A stretch of DNA of 24,866 nucleotides from a virus, in the IMG/VR virus record IMGVR_UViG_3300009420_000083, positions 1 through 24,866 of that record, one strand, 5' to 3'. The notes under the pieces are model-generated. The model saw nothing but the letters and a program-made list of their open reading frames with translations. It had not been told where the DNA came from and made no database searches. Shown one piece after another: positions 14,969 to 21,714 of this stretch (its first letter is position 1; each line of letters begins with the position of its first letter). The translations under genes and the position numbers were made by a program.

Positions 14969-14996
14969 ATTATAGTATACATCTGTCAGATATCAA
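14969..14996 (-). promoter_or_regulatory. Sigma70-like early promoter for QueD operon
   Basis: TTGATA (14996-14991), 16-bp spacer, perfect TATAAT (14974-14969), then 6 nt to the ATG at 14962. The same spacing occurs in front of the DUF366 gene. The -35 lies in the last codons of the upstream membrane protein gene. Confidence 0.75.
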
Positions 14997-15207
14997 GGTC
15001 TTTGTCTATTTTTATTTCAATAGATTGAACTAAATTGTTTATATTGTCAGCCAGCCAGCAAGCTCCTGCACTAGCGAGCGGTAGTAATATATACGATTGT
15101 GTTGCTGCATACACTAAAACTCCAGACCAAAAACCTAGACATAGGCTGCACTTGAATAATTGATCTATAAGATCGATCTTACATAATACACTTCTCGGTA
15201 TATTCAA
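14986..15207 (-). CDS. Small membrane protein, DUF1360-like
   Basis: The motif F-K-C-S-L-C-L-G-F-W-S-G (about residues 18-29) is typical of DUF1360-type phage and bacterial membrane proteins. Two hydrophobic segments follow the motif: FWSGVLVYAA and YILLPLASAGACWLA. Only a TTG (15207) serves as a standard start, but the frame stays open upstream to 15275 and encodes another hydrophobic segment (ILACIGLTFILKYGTIL). That extension has no ATG, GTG or TTG; an ATA at 15261 follows a GAGGA sequence and overlaps the TAG of the upstream gene. The real protein is therefore probably longer (to 15261). Confidence 0.65.
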   Translation of the reverse strand: MNIPRSVLCKIDLIDQLFKCSLCLGFWSGVLVYAATQSYILLPLASAGACWLADNINNLVQSIEIKIDKDLDI

Positions 15208-15257
15208 TATAGTACCGTATTTGAGTATAAATGTGAGACCTATACAAGCTAGTATAT

Positions 15258-15458
15258 CTATCTTTCTTCCTCTAACTTATCTATTGCTTTATTAATAAGT
15301 CTAGCTTGATCCGTTGACATTACTACTGTATTACCATGATCATCCTTAATACTAACCTCATCATCATTGATAACAAGCTCAGGGCAACAAGCTTTTCCGC
15401 CACATAACACGACCGCTCTACCGTTCATTCTTAAATCGTCATTTTGCATTTTCTTCAT
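15258..15458 (-). CDS. Unknown 66-aa phage protein
   Basis: No known function. It has V-V-L-C-G-G-K-A-C-C-P-E-L-V-I (17-31), so three cysteines in a tight cluster, followed by a basic/acidic beta segment and a helical end (DQARLINKAIDKLEEER). I have seen similar small Cys-bearing proteins in marine T4-like phages, but no job is known. A perfect late box (15471-15464) sits 5 nt before its ATG. Confidence 0.7.
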   Translation of the reverse strand: MKKMQNDDLRMNGRAVVLCGGKACCPELVINDDEVSIKDDHGNTVVMSTDQARLINKAIDKLEEER

Positions 15459-15463
15459 AATAT

Positions 15464-15471
15464 TATTTATA
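15464..15471 (-). promoter_or_regulatory. Late promoter box TATAAATA
   Basis: Perfect consensus, 5-nt spacer (ATATT) to the ATG at 15458. The TAA of the upstream nucleotidyltransferase gene (15469-15467) lies inside the box. Confidence 0.7.
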
Positions 15472-16207
15472 CATCTCTAAAATTTTTCAACAACTTCATG
15501 AAGTCAATTACATTTACACCAGCTGGTATAAACTTCTCTAATGTCTGCGTGTCATATTGATCTACTGCTACACGTAATATACTGCTTCTCGCGTCAGTTG
15601 CACTACCTAGTCTGTCTATCATGTTATTAACAACATTGATATTGTTGATGTCAACTCCTTTATTATCTGAGATTTTTTGTTTGAACCTATCACTAATAAA
15701 GTATGAATAACGAGCTTGATCTTCACTGCCTGCATACAAGTGTATATTGTTAGACTTTATTTCATCATTATCTAAATTCAATATCTCTTGCTCCATGCCT
15801 ATAACTGGACTAGCGTGAGATGATATACTCACATTAACCTTATCTCTCAACCCGGGATCCCCTTGGGATATATATAATTCCCATATATCTCTAGACATCT
15901 CTTTAGTGATCATAGTACTCTGCAGTGACTCTCTTGACTCCGGTGGATCATTCTTCTTCAATCTCTTCCAGCTGGTATTCTGTTGCTCTGATCCACGTGG
16001 TGAGTGACCTATTATTATATGAACAAAATCTGAGGTTTTAGATCCTGGTAGTAATATACTGTTACCAGTCTCAGGATTTCTTACAGAGTAACCAAGCATG
16101 GCTTGAACAGCAGCAAAGTGACCAGCATGAGGTGGTTTGAACCCACCTGGAAAAAATCCTATACTTGTCGCTCTACTCTTGGTATAGAAATCTGAAAACT
16201 TTTCCAT
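15467..16207 (-). CDS. Cytidylyltransferase/NMNAT-like nucleotidyltransferase
   Basis: The N-terminal G-F-F-P-G-G-F-K-P-P-H-A-G-H (residues 17-30) is the HxGH active-site motif of the cytidylyltransferase/nicotinamide-nucleotide adenylyltransferase superfamily, and S-A-T-D-A-R-S-S (about 208-215) fits the C-terminal S-x-T-x-x-R motif. These enzymes move a nucleotide to a phosphorylated small molecule; the substrate is unknown (NMN or a cytidyl acceptor are possible). The first residues, M-E-K-F-S-D-F-Y, resemble the capsid-targeting N-terminus of T4 internal proteins. It overlaps the upstream 88-aa gene by one base (TAATG). Confidence 0.8.
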   Translation of the reverse strand: MEKFSDFYTKSRATSIGFFPGGFKPPHAGHFAAVQAMLGYSVRNPETGNSILLPGSKTSDFVHIIIGHSPRGSEQQNTSWKRLKKNDPPESRESLQSTMITKEMSRDIWELYISQGDPGLRDKVNVSISSHASPVIGMEQEILNLDNDEIKSNNIHLYAGSEDQARYSYFISDRFKQKISDNKGVDINNINVVNNMIDRLGSATDARSSILRVAVDQYDTQTLEKFIPAGVNVIDFMKLLKNFRDV

Positions 16208-16473
16208 TAACTTAAAGCTCCTCTGTATATATCCAGCAACTGACCATCTGATACTGCAAATTGCTGTAAGTATAACTCTACTTGATCGATACTAGTGAGA
16301 CATTTAATCTTATTAATATCACATGCAGACGATACCATCTTATTTTGTATCATAAACTTAACCGTAGAACACTTAAACCTACACAATGAATCATCACCCA
16401 GACTGACATCCTCGGTACTTCCACTCATTATAGATACTAACTGATCTGACACCATCTCTGATAACCTACTCAT
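16207..16473 (-). CDS. Unknown 88-aa protein
   Basis: Not recognised. It is helical, with four cysteines (L-C-R-F-K-C, A-C-D, K-C-L) spread over residues 31-58. It lies directly upstream of the nucleotidyltransferase gene with a TAATG junction. A late box TATAAGTA is 6 nt before its ATG. Confidence 0.65.
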   Translation of the reverse strand: MSRLSEMVSDQLVSIMSGSTEDVSLGDDSLCRFKCSTVKFMIQNKMVSSACDINKIKCLTSIDQVELYLQQFAVSDGQLLDIYRGALS

Positions 16474-16479
16474 ACTATA

Positions 16480-16487
16480 TACTTATA
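16480..16487 (-). promoter_or_regulatory. Late promoter box TATAAGTA
   Basis: One mismatch from consensus; 6 nt to the ATG at 16473. Confidence 0.55.
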
Positions 16488-16513
16488 AGCTGTAGCATTC
16501 ATTTTCCTATCAT

Positions 16514-16521
16514 GATAAATA
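16514..16521 (+). promoter_or_regulatory. Late promoter box GATAAATA
   Basis: One mismatch from consensus, 5 nt before the ATG at 16527. It fixes that ATG as the start instead of the ATG at 16512, which overlaps the box. Confidence 0.55.
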
Positions 16522-16526
16522 AAGTT

Positions 16527-16730
16527 ATGGCCACTAAGACAGTTAAAGAAATAAAAATAGAAGCAGAACCTGATCTCAATACACATGAGGATCGGTATAA
16601 TGAGTTACGAGATGAGGTTGTATCGTTCATCGGAGCGGTGGATGGTTTATTCAAGAGCAAACCGACAAATCAAGAGTTAGGTAAGACATTAGCTGCTTTC
16701 ATAGCCAAGCTAGAACTCAAGTTACTGTAA
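16527..16730 (+). CDS. Unknown 67-aa protein
   Basis: Not recognised. MATKTVKEIKIEAEPDLNTH is followed by a helical, charged region and a helical end (ELGKTLAAFIAKLELKLL). It heads a two-gene plus-strand unit and is separated from the next gene by 13 nt. It diverges from the 88-aa gene across a 53-bp gap holding two late boxes. Confidence 0.6.
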   Translation: MATKTVKEIKIEAEPDLNTHEDRYNELRDEVVSFIGAVDGLFKSKPTNQELGKTLAAFIAKLELKLL

Positions 16731-16743
16731 TCAATCTCGTAGC

Positions 16744-17238
16744 ATGTTAGAAGAAAAGATCATATCTCAATGTGCTAACAGACACCGGATGCTCGAGCGA
16801 CCAGCTCAAGTTGCAGCTACGTCCCCAGATACACAGGTTAAGATATACAACAAGAGTGCATATTATGTTATAAAGGATTGCGCAAATATAACATTGAAGT
16901 ACCTACCACACTTCGTTTATAGTGAGTTTGAGAATGCTAAGCACACGCTAAAAGGTAAGTTGTCTGAAGACGATATAATTGACTTCGTTCAAAGATCATC
17001 TTCAGATATACACACTCGTCAATTACTACAAATAATATTGAGTGATATAGTACCTAACAATACACCATCTGTACGGGAACCTATTATAGATTTCTCAATA
17101 CAGGACGGGGAGGATGTATATGGTGATTATGATTTTGGAGATGAGATTGATATTATAGATGATAAACCACAGAGTCAGATCATCGACTTGTCAGACTCTA
17201 CAGCTATTATAGATAACCTCAAGAGTGCATTCTTATAA
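16744..17238 (+). CDS. Unknown 164-aa protein
   Basis: Not recognised. Residues 1-110 look helical and mixed in charge; from about 115 the protein is very acidic (D-G-E-D-V-Y-G-D-Y-D-F-G-D-E-I-D) and disordered, ending in a hydrophobic segment. No Shine-Dalgarno sequence is seen before the ATG. It converges on the Hc1-like gene with a single base between the two ORFs. Confidence 0.65.
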   Translation: MLEEKIISQCANRHRMLERPAQVAATSPDTQVKIYNKSAYYVIKDCANITLKYLPHFVYSEFENAKHTLKGKLSEDDIIDFVQRSSSDIHTRQLLQIILSDIVPNNTPSVREPIIDFSIQDGEDVYGDYDFGDEIDIIDDKPQSQIIDLSDSTAIIDNLKSAFL

Positions 17239-17239
17239 G

Positions 17240-17431
17240 CTATACACTTGTATCATTCTTCTTATCTTGAATCTCTCTCCGTCTAATTCGTGAGAGTTTC
17301 ACAATATCATTCAACGCTTTCCTAGCTCGAGTGCCAGCGGCTTTATTAAACTTTTCAGAGAACTTTTCGTTATTTTGATGATATATATCAATCTGCTCTA
17401 AAATTTGATCATGAGTACTTATATCTGTCAT
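17240..17431 (-). CDS. Small histone H1/Hc1-like basic protein
   Basis: The C-terminal half, N-K-A-A-G-T-R-A-R-K-A-L-N-D-I-V-K-L-S-R-I-R-R-R-E-I (residues 29-54), follows the pattern of Hc1-type H1-like proteins of bacteria and phages. Such proteins bind DNA and may compact it. At 63 residues it lacks the long Lys/Ala tail of chlamydial Hc1. The assignment rests on the short motif. A late box lies 5 nt before the ATG. Confidence 0.6.
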   Translation of the reverse strand: MTDISTHDQILEQIDIYHQNNEKFSEKFNKAAGTRARKALNDIVKLSRIRRREIQDKKNDTSV

Positions 17432-17436
17432 ATGTA

Positions 17437-17448
17437 TATTTATTTATG
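17437..17448 (-). promoter_or_regulatory. Overlapping late boxes AATAAATA and CATAAATA
   Basis: AATAAATA (17444-17437) is 5 nt and CATAAATA (17448-17441) is 9 nt from the ATG at 17431. The TAA of the upstream 72-aa gene (17442-17440) is inside. Confidence 0.55.
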
Positions 17449-17658
17449 TTTATATCGCCTAGATTTTATCTCTTTTTCTAAATCCTTAATCTTTTTAGAT
17501 ATATCACTTCTAAAACTATCTGGTGCTTGACTCTTAAGATCCTTAAGCTCGTCTTGTAGCTCTGAGTCTGTTCTATTAGAGTAGTTTTCAAAATTAAGAC
17601 TAGAACTCACGAAACACTCGCTCATTATCCTGTTAAATGTTGTATTATAGTTATCCAT
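17440..17658 (-). CDS. Unknown 72-aa protein
   Basis: Not recognised. It is hydrophilic; the second half is a likely coiled coil (ELQDELKDLKSQ, later ISKKIKDLEKEIKSRR). AGGA lies directly before the ATG, too close for a good Shine-Dalgarno. A late box TATAAGTA stands 9 nt upstream. Confidence 0.6.
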   Translation of the reverse strand: MDNYNTTFNRIMSECFVSSSLNFENYSNRTDSELQDELKDLKSQAPDSFRSDISKKIKDLEKEIKSRRYKHK

Positions 17659-17667
17659 TCCTAGAAA

Positions 17668-17675
17668 TACTTATA
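17668..17675 (-). promoter_or_regulatory. Late promoter box TATAAGTA
   Basis: One mismatch from consensus; 9 nt to the ATG at 17658. It is back to back with the plus-strand box at 17682. Confidence 0.45.
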
Positions 17676-17681
17676 CGTTTA

Positions 17682-17689
17682 CTTAAATA
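17682..17689 (+). promoter_or_regulatory. Possible late box CTTAAATA
   Basis: Two mismatches from TATAAATA, with the usual 5-nt spacer to the ATG at 17695. Confidence 0.4.
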
Positions 17690-17694
17690 TTTAC

Positions 17695-18381
17695 ATGAGA
17701 AATTTTCACAGAGACTTTCATGATTTAAATTCCGCTTATGAGAATCATATACAACCACATAACAATGACAATGTAATACAAGAGTCTGTATCAGATGATA
17801 TTGACGGTGTGTATCGTGAATCTAGCAAGAAGCAACTTCGCGAAGCTTTAAGTAAAATTGCTCAGACACACGCTGACGACTCTTCGAGTTTAAGTTTTGA
17901 GGACGTCTGCGCAGAAATGACTTCGTTCGCTAAAGAAAATATGTCTGTTAGTGTGATACAACCCGCTCTTGCTTCAGATGCACCTGCGCATGGTGTAGCG
18001 ATAGAGAGTGATGATGTAGATAGTCCATGTCCAAGTGGTCAGTTTTGGTGTGCAGAGGATAATATGTGTAAGGTTGACGTATCAGAAATGACATTCGATG
18101 AGCAGCTGGATATGGTTAAGAAGCTTGAAGATCATGGAGGTGACTCTGAAGAGGATGAAGTTGAAGAAAATTTTGAAGTCGATTCAAAGGCTATAGAGAA
18201 AGGGTTAGATAACGCTATATCAATCACTAATAAGTATAATGATAAAGGTATGTTGAGTAAGCTAGGTAGTAGTGTTACCAAATCTGGGATGAAGAAGGTT
18301 GCCGATTCAACAAACAATTACATGGCAGCTGTAACTACTAAGCTTGATAATATGACAAGCCAGATGACCGCTAAGGGTTGA
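17695..18381 (+). CDS. Acidic protein with capsid-targeting-like N-terminus, 228 aa
   Basis: Not recognised as an enzyme. The N-terminus M-R-N-F-H-R-D-F resembles those of the neighbours at 15467, 18384 and 20084. Residues about 110-125 hold a cysteine motif C-P-S-G-Q-F-W-C-A-E-D-N-M-C-K that I have seen in virion-associated proteins of marine phages. The middle is acidic (EDHGGDSEEDEVEENF) and the last 60 residues look helical and amphipathic. It ends 2 bp before the convergent ligase-like gene. A structural or internal head protein is the best guess. Confidence 0.65.
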   Translation: MRNFHRDFHDLNSAYENHIQPHNNDNVIQESVSDDIDGVYRESSKKQLREALSKIAQTHADDSSSLSFEDVCAEMTSFAKENMSVSVIQPALASDAPAHGVAIESDDVDSPCPSGQFWCAEDNMCKVDVSEMTFDEQLDMVKKLEDHGGDSEEDEVEENFEVDSKAIEKGLDNAISITNKYNDKGMLSKLGSSVTKSGMKKVADSTNNYMAAVTTKLDNMTSQMTAKG

Positions 18382-18383
18382 TA

Positions 18384-19724
18384 CTATTTCTGGAATTGAC
18401 CGTGTGTTAGATTTTTAGCTGAAAAGTCGAGCCTGTCGACAATCTTCACTTGATTGTCACCTACGAACAGTACAAATCCCTCTCCTCTAGATAATTGAAA
18501 CGATCCGTCTGATTGAGGTATAAATGACTTACCTATCTTACCACCAGTCTTCTTAATCTGTTCCTCTATTTGATTGAACAGCCCTAGTATTAAATTCTTA
18601 ATTCTAATCATATAATGTGTTGAGATGATGAAGTGTTGAAAGTTGTCATCTGCAAACATAGATTTATAGCTCTCCATTCTTTCTTTAGCATTCAGCACCC
18701 CTCTGTCACCTTTACCTTCAATCTCTTTATCATAATTTTTTCCGAGAAAACTCTTAAACCTATCACTAAACACTACCTCATCAAAACTATCACCATTAAA
18801 GGCTAATGTGTATATGTTATTTTTAGTTCTATCTGACTTCTTTACTTCATCATTAAGAAACCGCTGAACTAATCCCATAAATTTATTATTACTCACGTAA
18901 GCTGTATTAAATGTCTCACTAACCTCGCTCATGTGCCCTTGAGCCTTAGACAACAGATTGTCTAACTCTACCTTCACTTGTCTTGGTAGATTAAGATCAA
19001 TTTGCTTCTGATTGTATGTACTACTCTCAATAAATACATTATGTTGTTTACCTGCATCAACTAAAGGTTGTACATTTTTATTTGACGATGTAAATCTAAC
19101 ACCAATATCATCATCAGTCACTGGTTTGAAGCTATCATGTATGGCTATACCAAACGTAGATTGGTTTATCCTATTATAGAGCTCACTCTGATCATCCACT
19201 GGAACAGCGTACTTAATCAACTGAGGTTGAAATGTAATATGATCTTGATTATCGATAACCTCACTCTGCTTGAGCTCTTGTGTATATATTATATCTCCTT
19301 GATATACTCTATTAGAATTGATCGACTCATAAACCGGCTTCAACGCGTTGAACGCTTGTGTTAACTTCTCTGCTAATCCTGGAGCATGACCATGATTAGA
19401 GTTGATCTCATCTACACTATGATTTAGTTTCGGTTGCTTGTTGAATCCACTCTTACTAGCCACGAAGAATTGTCCTTTGTGATCTGCCCTTGGATCTAAT
19501 CCAAAATACAAAGCTGGTGCTCCATCCACTTTTAAATTGATAACTGTCTCAGAATCTAGACCGTAAATATAACTCTTAAGCTCTACTATATGCTCTACAA
19601 AGCCTGTGAAACCTTCTTTACCTTTTTCAATTACTAGATCTTCTAGATGCGATAAATGAAGCTTGACACCTGGGTTTACCCGACTCTCGATGATCAGGTT
19701 ATAATAATCCCTGAATGACCTCAT
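18384..19724 (-). CDS. Ligase-like nucleotidyltransferase-fold protein (DUF6267-like)
   Basis: The 446-residue protein matches a family common in marine T4-like phages: H-L-S-H-L-E-D near the start (24-30), then L-K-V-D-G-A-P-A-L-Y-F-G (64-75), which has the K-x-D-G of motif I in DNA/RNA ligases and capping enzymes, F-V-A-S-K-S-G-F-N (87-95), Y-Q-G-D-I-I-Y-T, E-G-F-V (415-418, motif IV-like) and V-K-I-V (426-429, motif V-like). A covalent nucleotidyl-transfer role is possible, but the substrate is unknown. Its N-terminus M-R-S-F-R-D-Y-Y...I-I-E suits capsid targeting with a cleavage site. ATGA overlap with the upstream gene. Confidence 0.75.
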   Translation of the reverse strand: MRSFRDYYNLIIESRVNPGVKLHLSHLEDLVIEKGKEGFTGFVEHIVELKSYIYGLDSETVINLKVDGAPALYFGLDPRADHKGQFFVASKSGFNKQPKLNHSVDEINSNHGHAPGLAEKLTQAFNALKPVYESINSNRVYQGDIIYTQELKQSEVIDNQDHITFQPQLIKYAVPVDDQSELYNRINQSTFGIAIHDSFKPVTDDDIGVRFTSSNKNVQPLVDAGKQHNVFIESSTYNQKQIDLNLPRQVKVELDNLLSKAQGHMSEVSETFNTAYVSNNKFMGLVQRFLNDEVKKSDRTKNNIYTLAFNGDSFDEVVFSDRFKSFLGKNYDKEIEGKGDRGVLNAKERMESYKSMFADDNFQHFIISTHYMIRIKNLILGLFNQIEEQIKKTGGKIGKSFIPQSDGSFQLSRGEGFVLFVGDNQVKIVDRLDFSAKNLTHGQFQK

Positions 19725-20071
19725 AAACCGGTATCTGGATAATAATTTTTAACCAACTCCTTTACTGTGGTTTCCATGTCTTCAAGATTCTCGAGTGTTG
19801 TTGTGTTGGTGAGTTTACTATACAAAGACTGATCTACATCATTTGGATTTATGATCAAAGCCTTTCTAATTGACTCAACCATATCCAACCTAACCTTACT
19901 AATATCATCCGGAGCATCATCTATAGTATCCACCACACTACTCGGATCAACCGGATCCTCTGATGCAGGTTCAATTTCATCAACTGGAGGTGGAGGGGGT
20001 AGCTCATCTCCTTCTGCTTCTGACATCAAGCTCTTAGTTGCGTCATATATCTTATGTTCAAACTTATACAT
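19721..20071 (-). CDS. Acidic 116-aa protein, probable head-associated
   Basis: Not recognised. M-Y-K-F-E-H-K-I-Y-D starts it, followed by L-M-S-E-A-E-G, an acidic Pro-rich part (D-E-L-P-P-P-P-P-V-D-E-I-E), and a helical C-terminus. The N-terminus and the M-S-E site resemble T4 internal-protein leaders. It lies upstream of and is coupled (ATGA) to the ligase-like gene, so it may act with it. Confidence 0.6.
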   Translation of the reverse strand: MYKFEHKIYDATKSLMSEAEGDELPPPPPVDEIEPASEDPVDPSSVVDTIDDAPDDISKVRLDMVESIRKALIINPNDVDQSLYSKLTNTTTLENLEDMETTVKELVKNYYPDTGL

Positions 20072-20080
20072 TATACAATA

Positions 20081-20088
20081 TATTTATA
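20081..20088 (-). promoter_or_regulatory. Late promoter box TATAAATA
   Basis: Perfect consensus; 9 nt to the ATG at 20071. The TAA of the 347-aa gene (20086-20084) is inside the box. Confidence 0.6.
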
Positions 20089-21127
20089 CTTTATTACTCA
20101 AATTCCTATTCAATTGCCTTGCCCCGGGGGATATACCAGTATGCTTCTCTAATTGACCTAACTGACTATTTACATATCCCATCCATTGCCGATTGGCTGT
20201 TGGGTTAGATATTATAGCGGTCTTAACTCTTATCCACTCATCTCTCAACTTACTGTATGCGCTGTTTATAGTGTCAATCATACTAGGGTCTACATTGTTC
20301 ATTCTAGATTGCACATTCTTTAATCTTGACTCTACTTCTTTAGAGAATATCTTACCCTTATTAGGTGGTGATTTAGACTTACTGAAGGCACCTTTAAATG
20401 GATCTCTGTTGCTATTAGGATTATATGGATCTTGATTCTTGATTGACCCAGCTATTCTACCTCCTGCATCCTTTAACTTCCTACCAGCGAATTCAACTCC
20501 TCTGGAAAACATACCCTTCTTCACTGGATCTATTGGTGAATCTATTGGTGATTTTGTATCTGATACTCTCGGTGTGACTTCTTTCGGTTCAACTGGCTTG
20601 CGGTATTTTATACCATAATCCCACCCAAGCTCATCCTTTATAGCATTGATAAATTCCGGCCATCTCTTCGCGGCGTCTCGAGCGGCTTGATCTGATATTC
20701 TACCCAACCCGATACTCATAGCAAAATTTACAACCTTAGATTGATCGACACTCTCTACAAATACACTCTCGTTGCTAGTTATACCAGCAACCATAGACTT
20801 ATTGATACCATCACCTGGTAATGACAGCTTTCTAGCAGAACTATCATAAGAGAAGTCATCATCTATACCCTGAATCTTCTTCAGTAGATAATCTCTAGGG
20901 TTCTTTGACATTTGACCTGCTTTAATCCCTGGTAGCTCCTTAAGAAAAAACCTCTTCATCACTGATTGTAATACCTGAATCTTAGTAGATCTATTAACTT
21001 TATTATCCCTGGTATTCCCAGATCTACTCGACTTATTATTTGGTGCTCGATTATGATTACCTAGAACATCACTACCATTTGTCACGTCCGCTCCTGCTTC
21101 ATTTAAGATATCAATAAACTTTCTCAT
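20084..21127 (-). CDS. Basic low-complexity protein with capsid-targeting-like leader, 347 aa
   Basis: No family recognised. The start M-R-K-F-I-D-I-L-N-E-A-G fits T4 internal head protein leaders, in which the prohead protease cuts after (L/I)-x-E; L-N-E would be the site. The rest is rich in Lys, Arg, Asn, Ser and Pro with few hydrophobic stretches, apart from a helical part at about 45-170. The basic, partly disordered character would suit a protein packed with DNA in the head. A late box lies 5 nt before the ATG. Confidence 0.65.
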   Translation of the reverse strand: MRKFIDILNEAGADVTNGSDVLGNHNRAPNNKSSRSGNTRDNKVNRSTKIQVLQSVMKRFFLKELPGIKAGQMSKNPRDYLLKKIQGIDDDFSYDSSARKLSLPGDGINKSMVAGITSNESVFVESVDQSKVVNFAMSIGLGRISDQAARDAAKRWPEFINAIKDELGWDYGIKYRKPVEPKEVTPRVSDTKSPIDSPIDPVKKGMFSRGVEFAGRKLKDAGGRIAGSIKNQDPYNPNSNRDPFKGAFSKSKSPPNKGKIFSKEVESRLKNVQSRMNNVDPSMIDTINSAYSKLRDEWIRVKTAIISNPTANRQWMGYVNSQLGQLEKHTGISPGARQLNRNLSNKV

Positions 21128-21132
21128 AATAA

Positions 21133-21140
21133 TACTTATA
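21133..21140 (-). promoter_or_regulatory. Late promoter box TATAAGTA
   Basis: One mismatch; 5 nt (TTATT) to the ATG at 21127. The TAA of the upstream gene (21138-21136) is inside. Confidence 0.6.
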
Positions 21141-21714
21141 CAAACATCAGACTCTTTTCCTTTATACTATTAAAATACACCTCTGATAAGTAATTCAGAT
21201 TATATTGCTTAGAGAATTTTTTAATCCTAGAGAAGTTAAAACTTGAAACACTATGATCTAGCAACCTCTGATTTATTAACATCAATTCATCCTGCAGATT
21301 GTATCTCGCTCTGCTACGCTCAAACTCAGCAAATGATATATCAGTCTTATATACAAATGTAGGTATCAACAATCTGACTCGGTCGATTATACACTTAATA
21401 AAACTTCTCATATTATCATTGTCTATCATCTCCTGAAACCAGTCTACATCCAAATCATACACATTAAAGAATATCACCGCCTTACTAGAGCTCTCTCTGT
21501 TGAGAATACAATCACACATACTCTTTATTATATGATGATAAAATACACGCTTAGTGTCAGCTGATCTGACATTCAAACCATTATCCAGCAAGCCAAACAT
21601 GTGTAACTCATCAATTATACGCACTCTATTCTGCTTGACTATATCCGCAAAATTAATCAAACAAAATGAGCTAACCGGTAATTCGAAACACCTAACAGCT
21701 GATATATTTTTCAT
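21136..21714 (-). CDS. Conserved-looking 192-aa phage protein, unknown function
   Basis: Not assigned. The segment V-K-Q-N-R-V-R-I-I-D-E-L-H-M-F-G-L-L (26-43) and K-A-V-I-F-F-N-V-Y-D-L-D (78-89) give a strand-helix layout like a nucleotide-binding or nuclease core, but no Walker motif is present. Its first 23 bases overlap the end of the nuclease gene. Its place between a nuclease and UvsY/UvsW hints at DNA metabolism; that is context only. Confidence 0.65.
   Translation of the reverse strand: MKNISAVRCFELPVSSFCLINFADIVKQNRVRIIDELHMFGLLDNGLNVRSADTKRVFYHHIIKSMCDCILNRESSSKAVIFFNVYDLDVDWFQEMIDNDNMRSFIKCIIDRVRLLIPTFVYKTDISFAEFERSRARYNLQDELMLINQRLLDHSVSSFNFSRIKKFSKQYNLNYLSEVYFNSIKEKSLMFV

Noticed and set aside
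19851-20435. Plus-strand ORFs opposite the acidic and 347-aa genes
   Set aside because: Hydrophobic, Ser/Leu-rich translations are the reverse reading of acidic and basic minus-strand genes with promoters and coupled starts.
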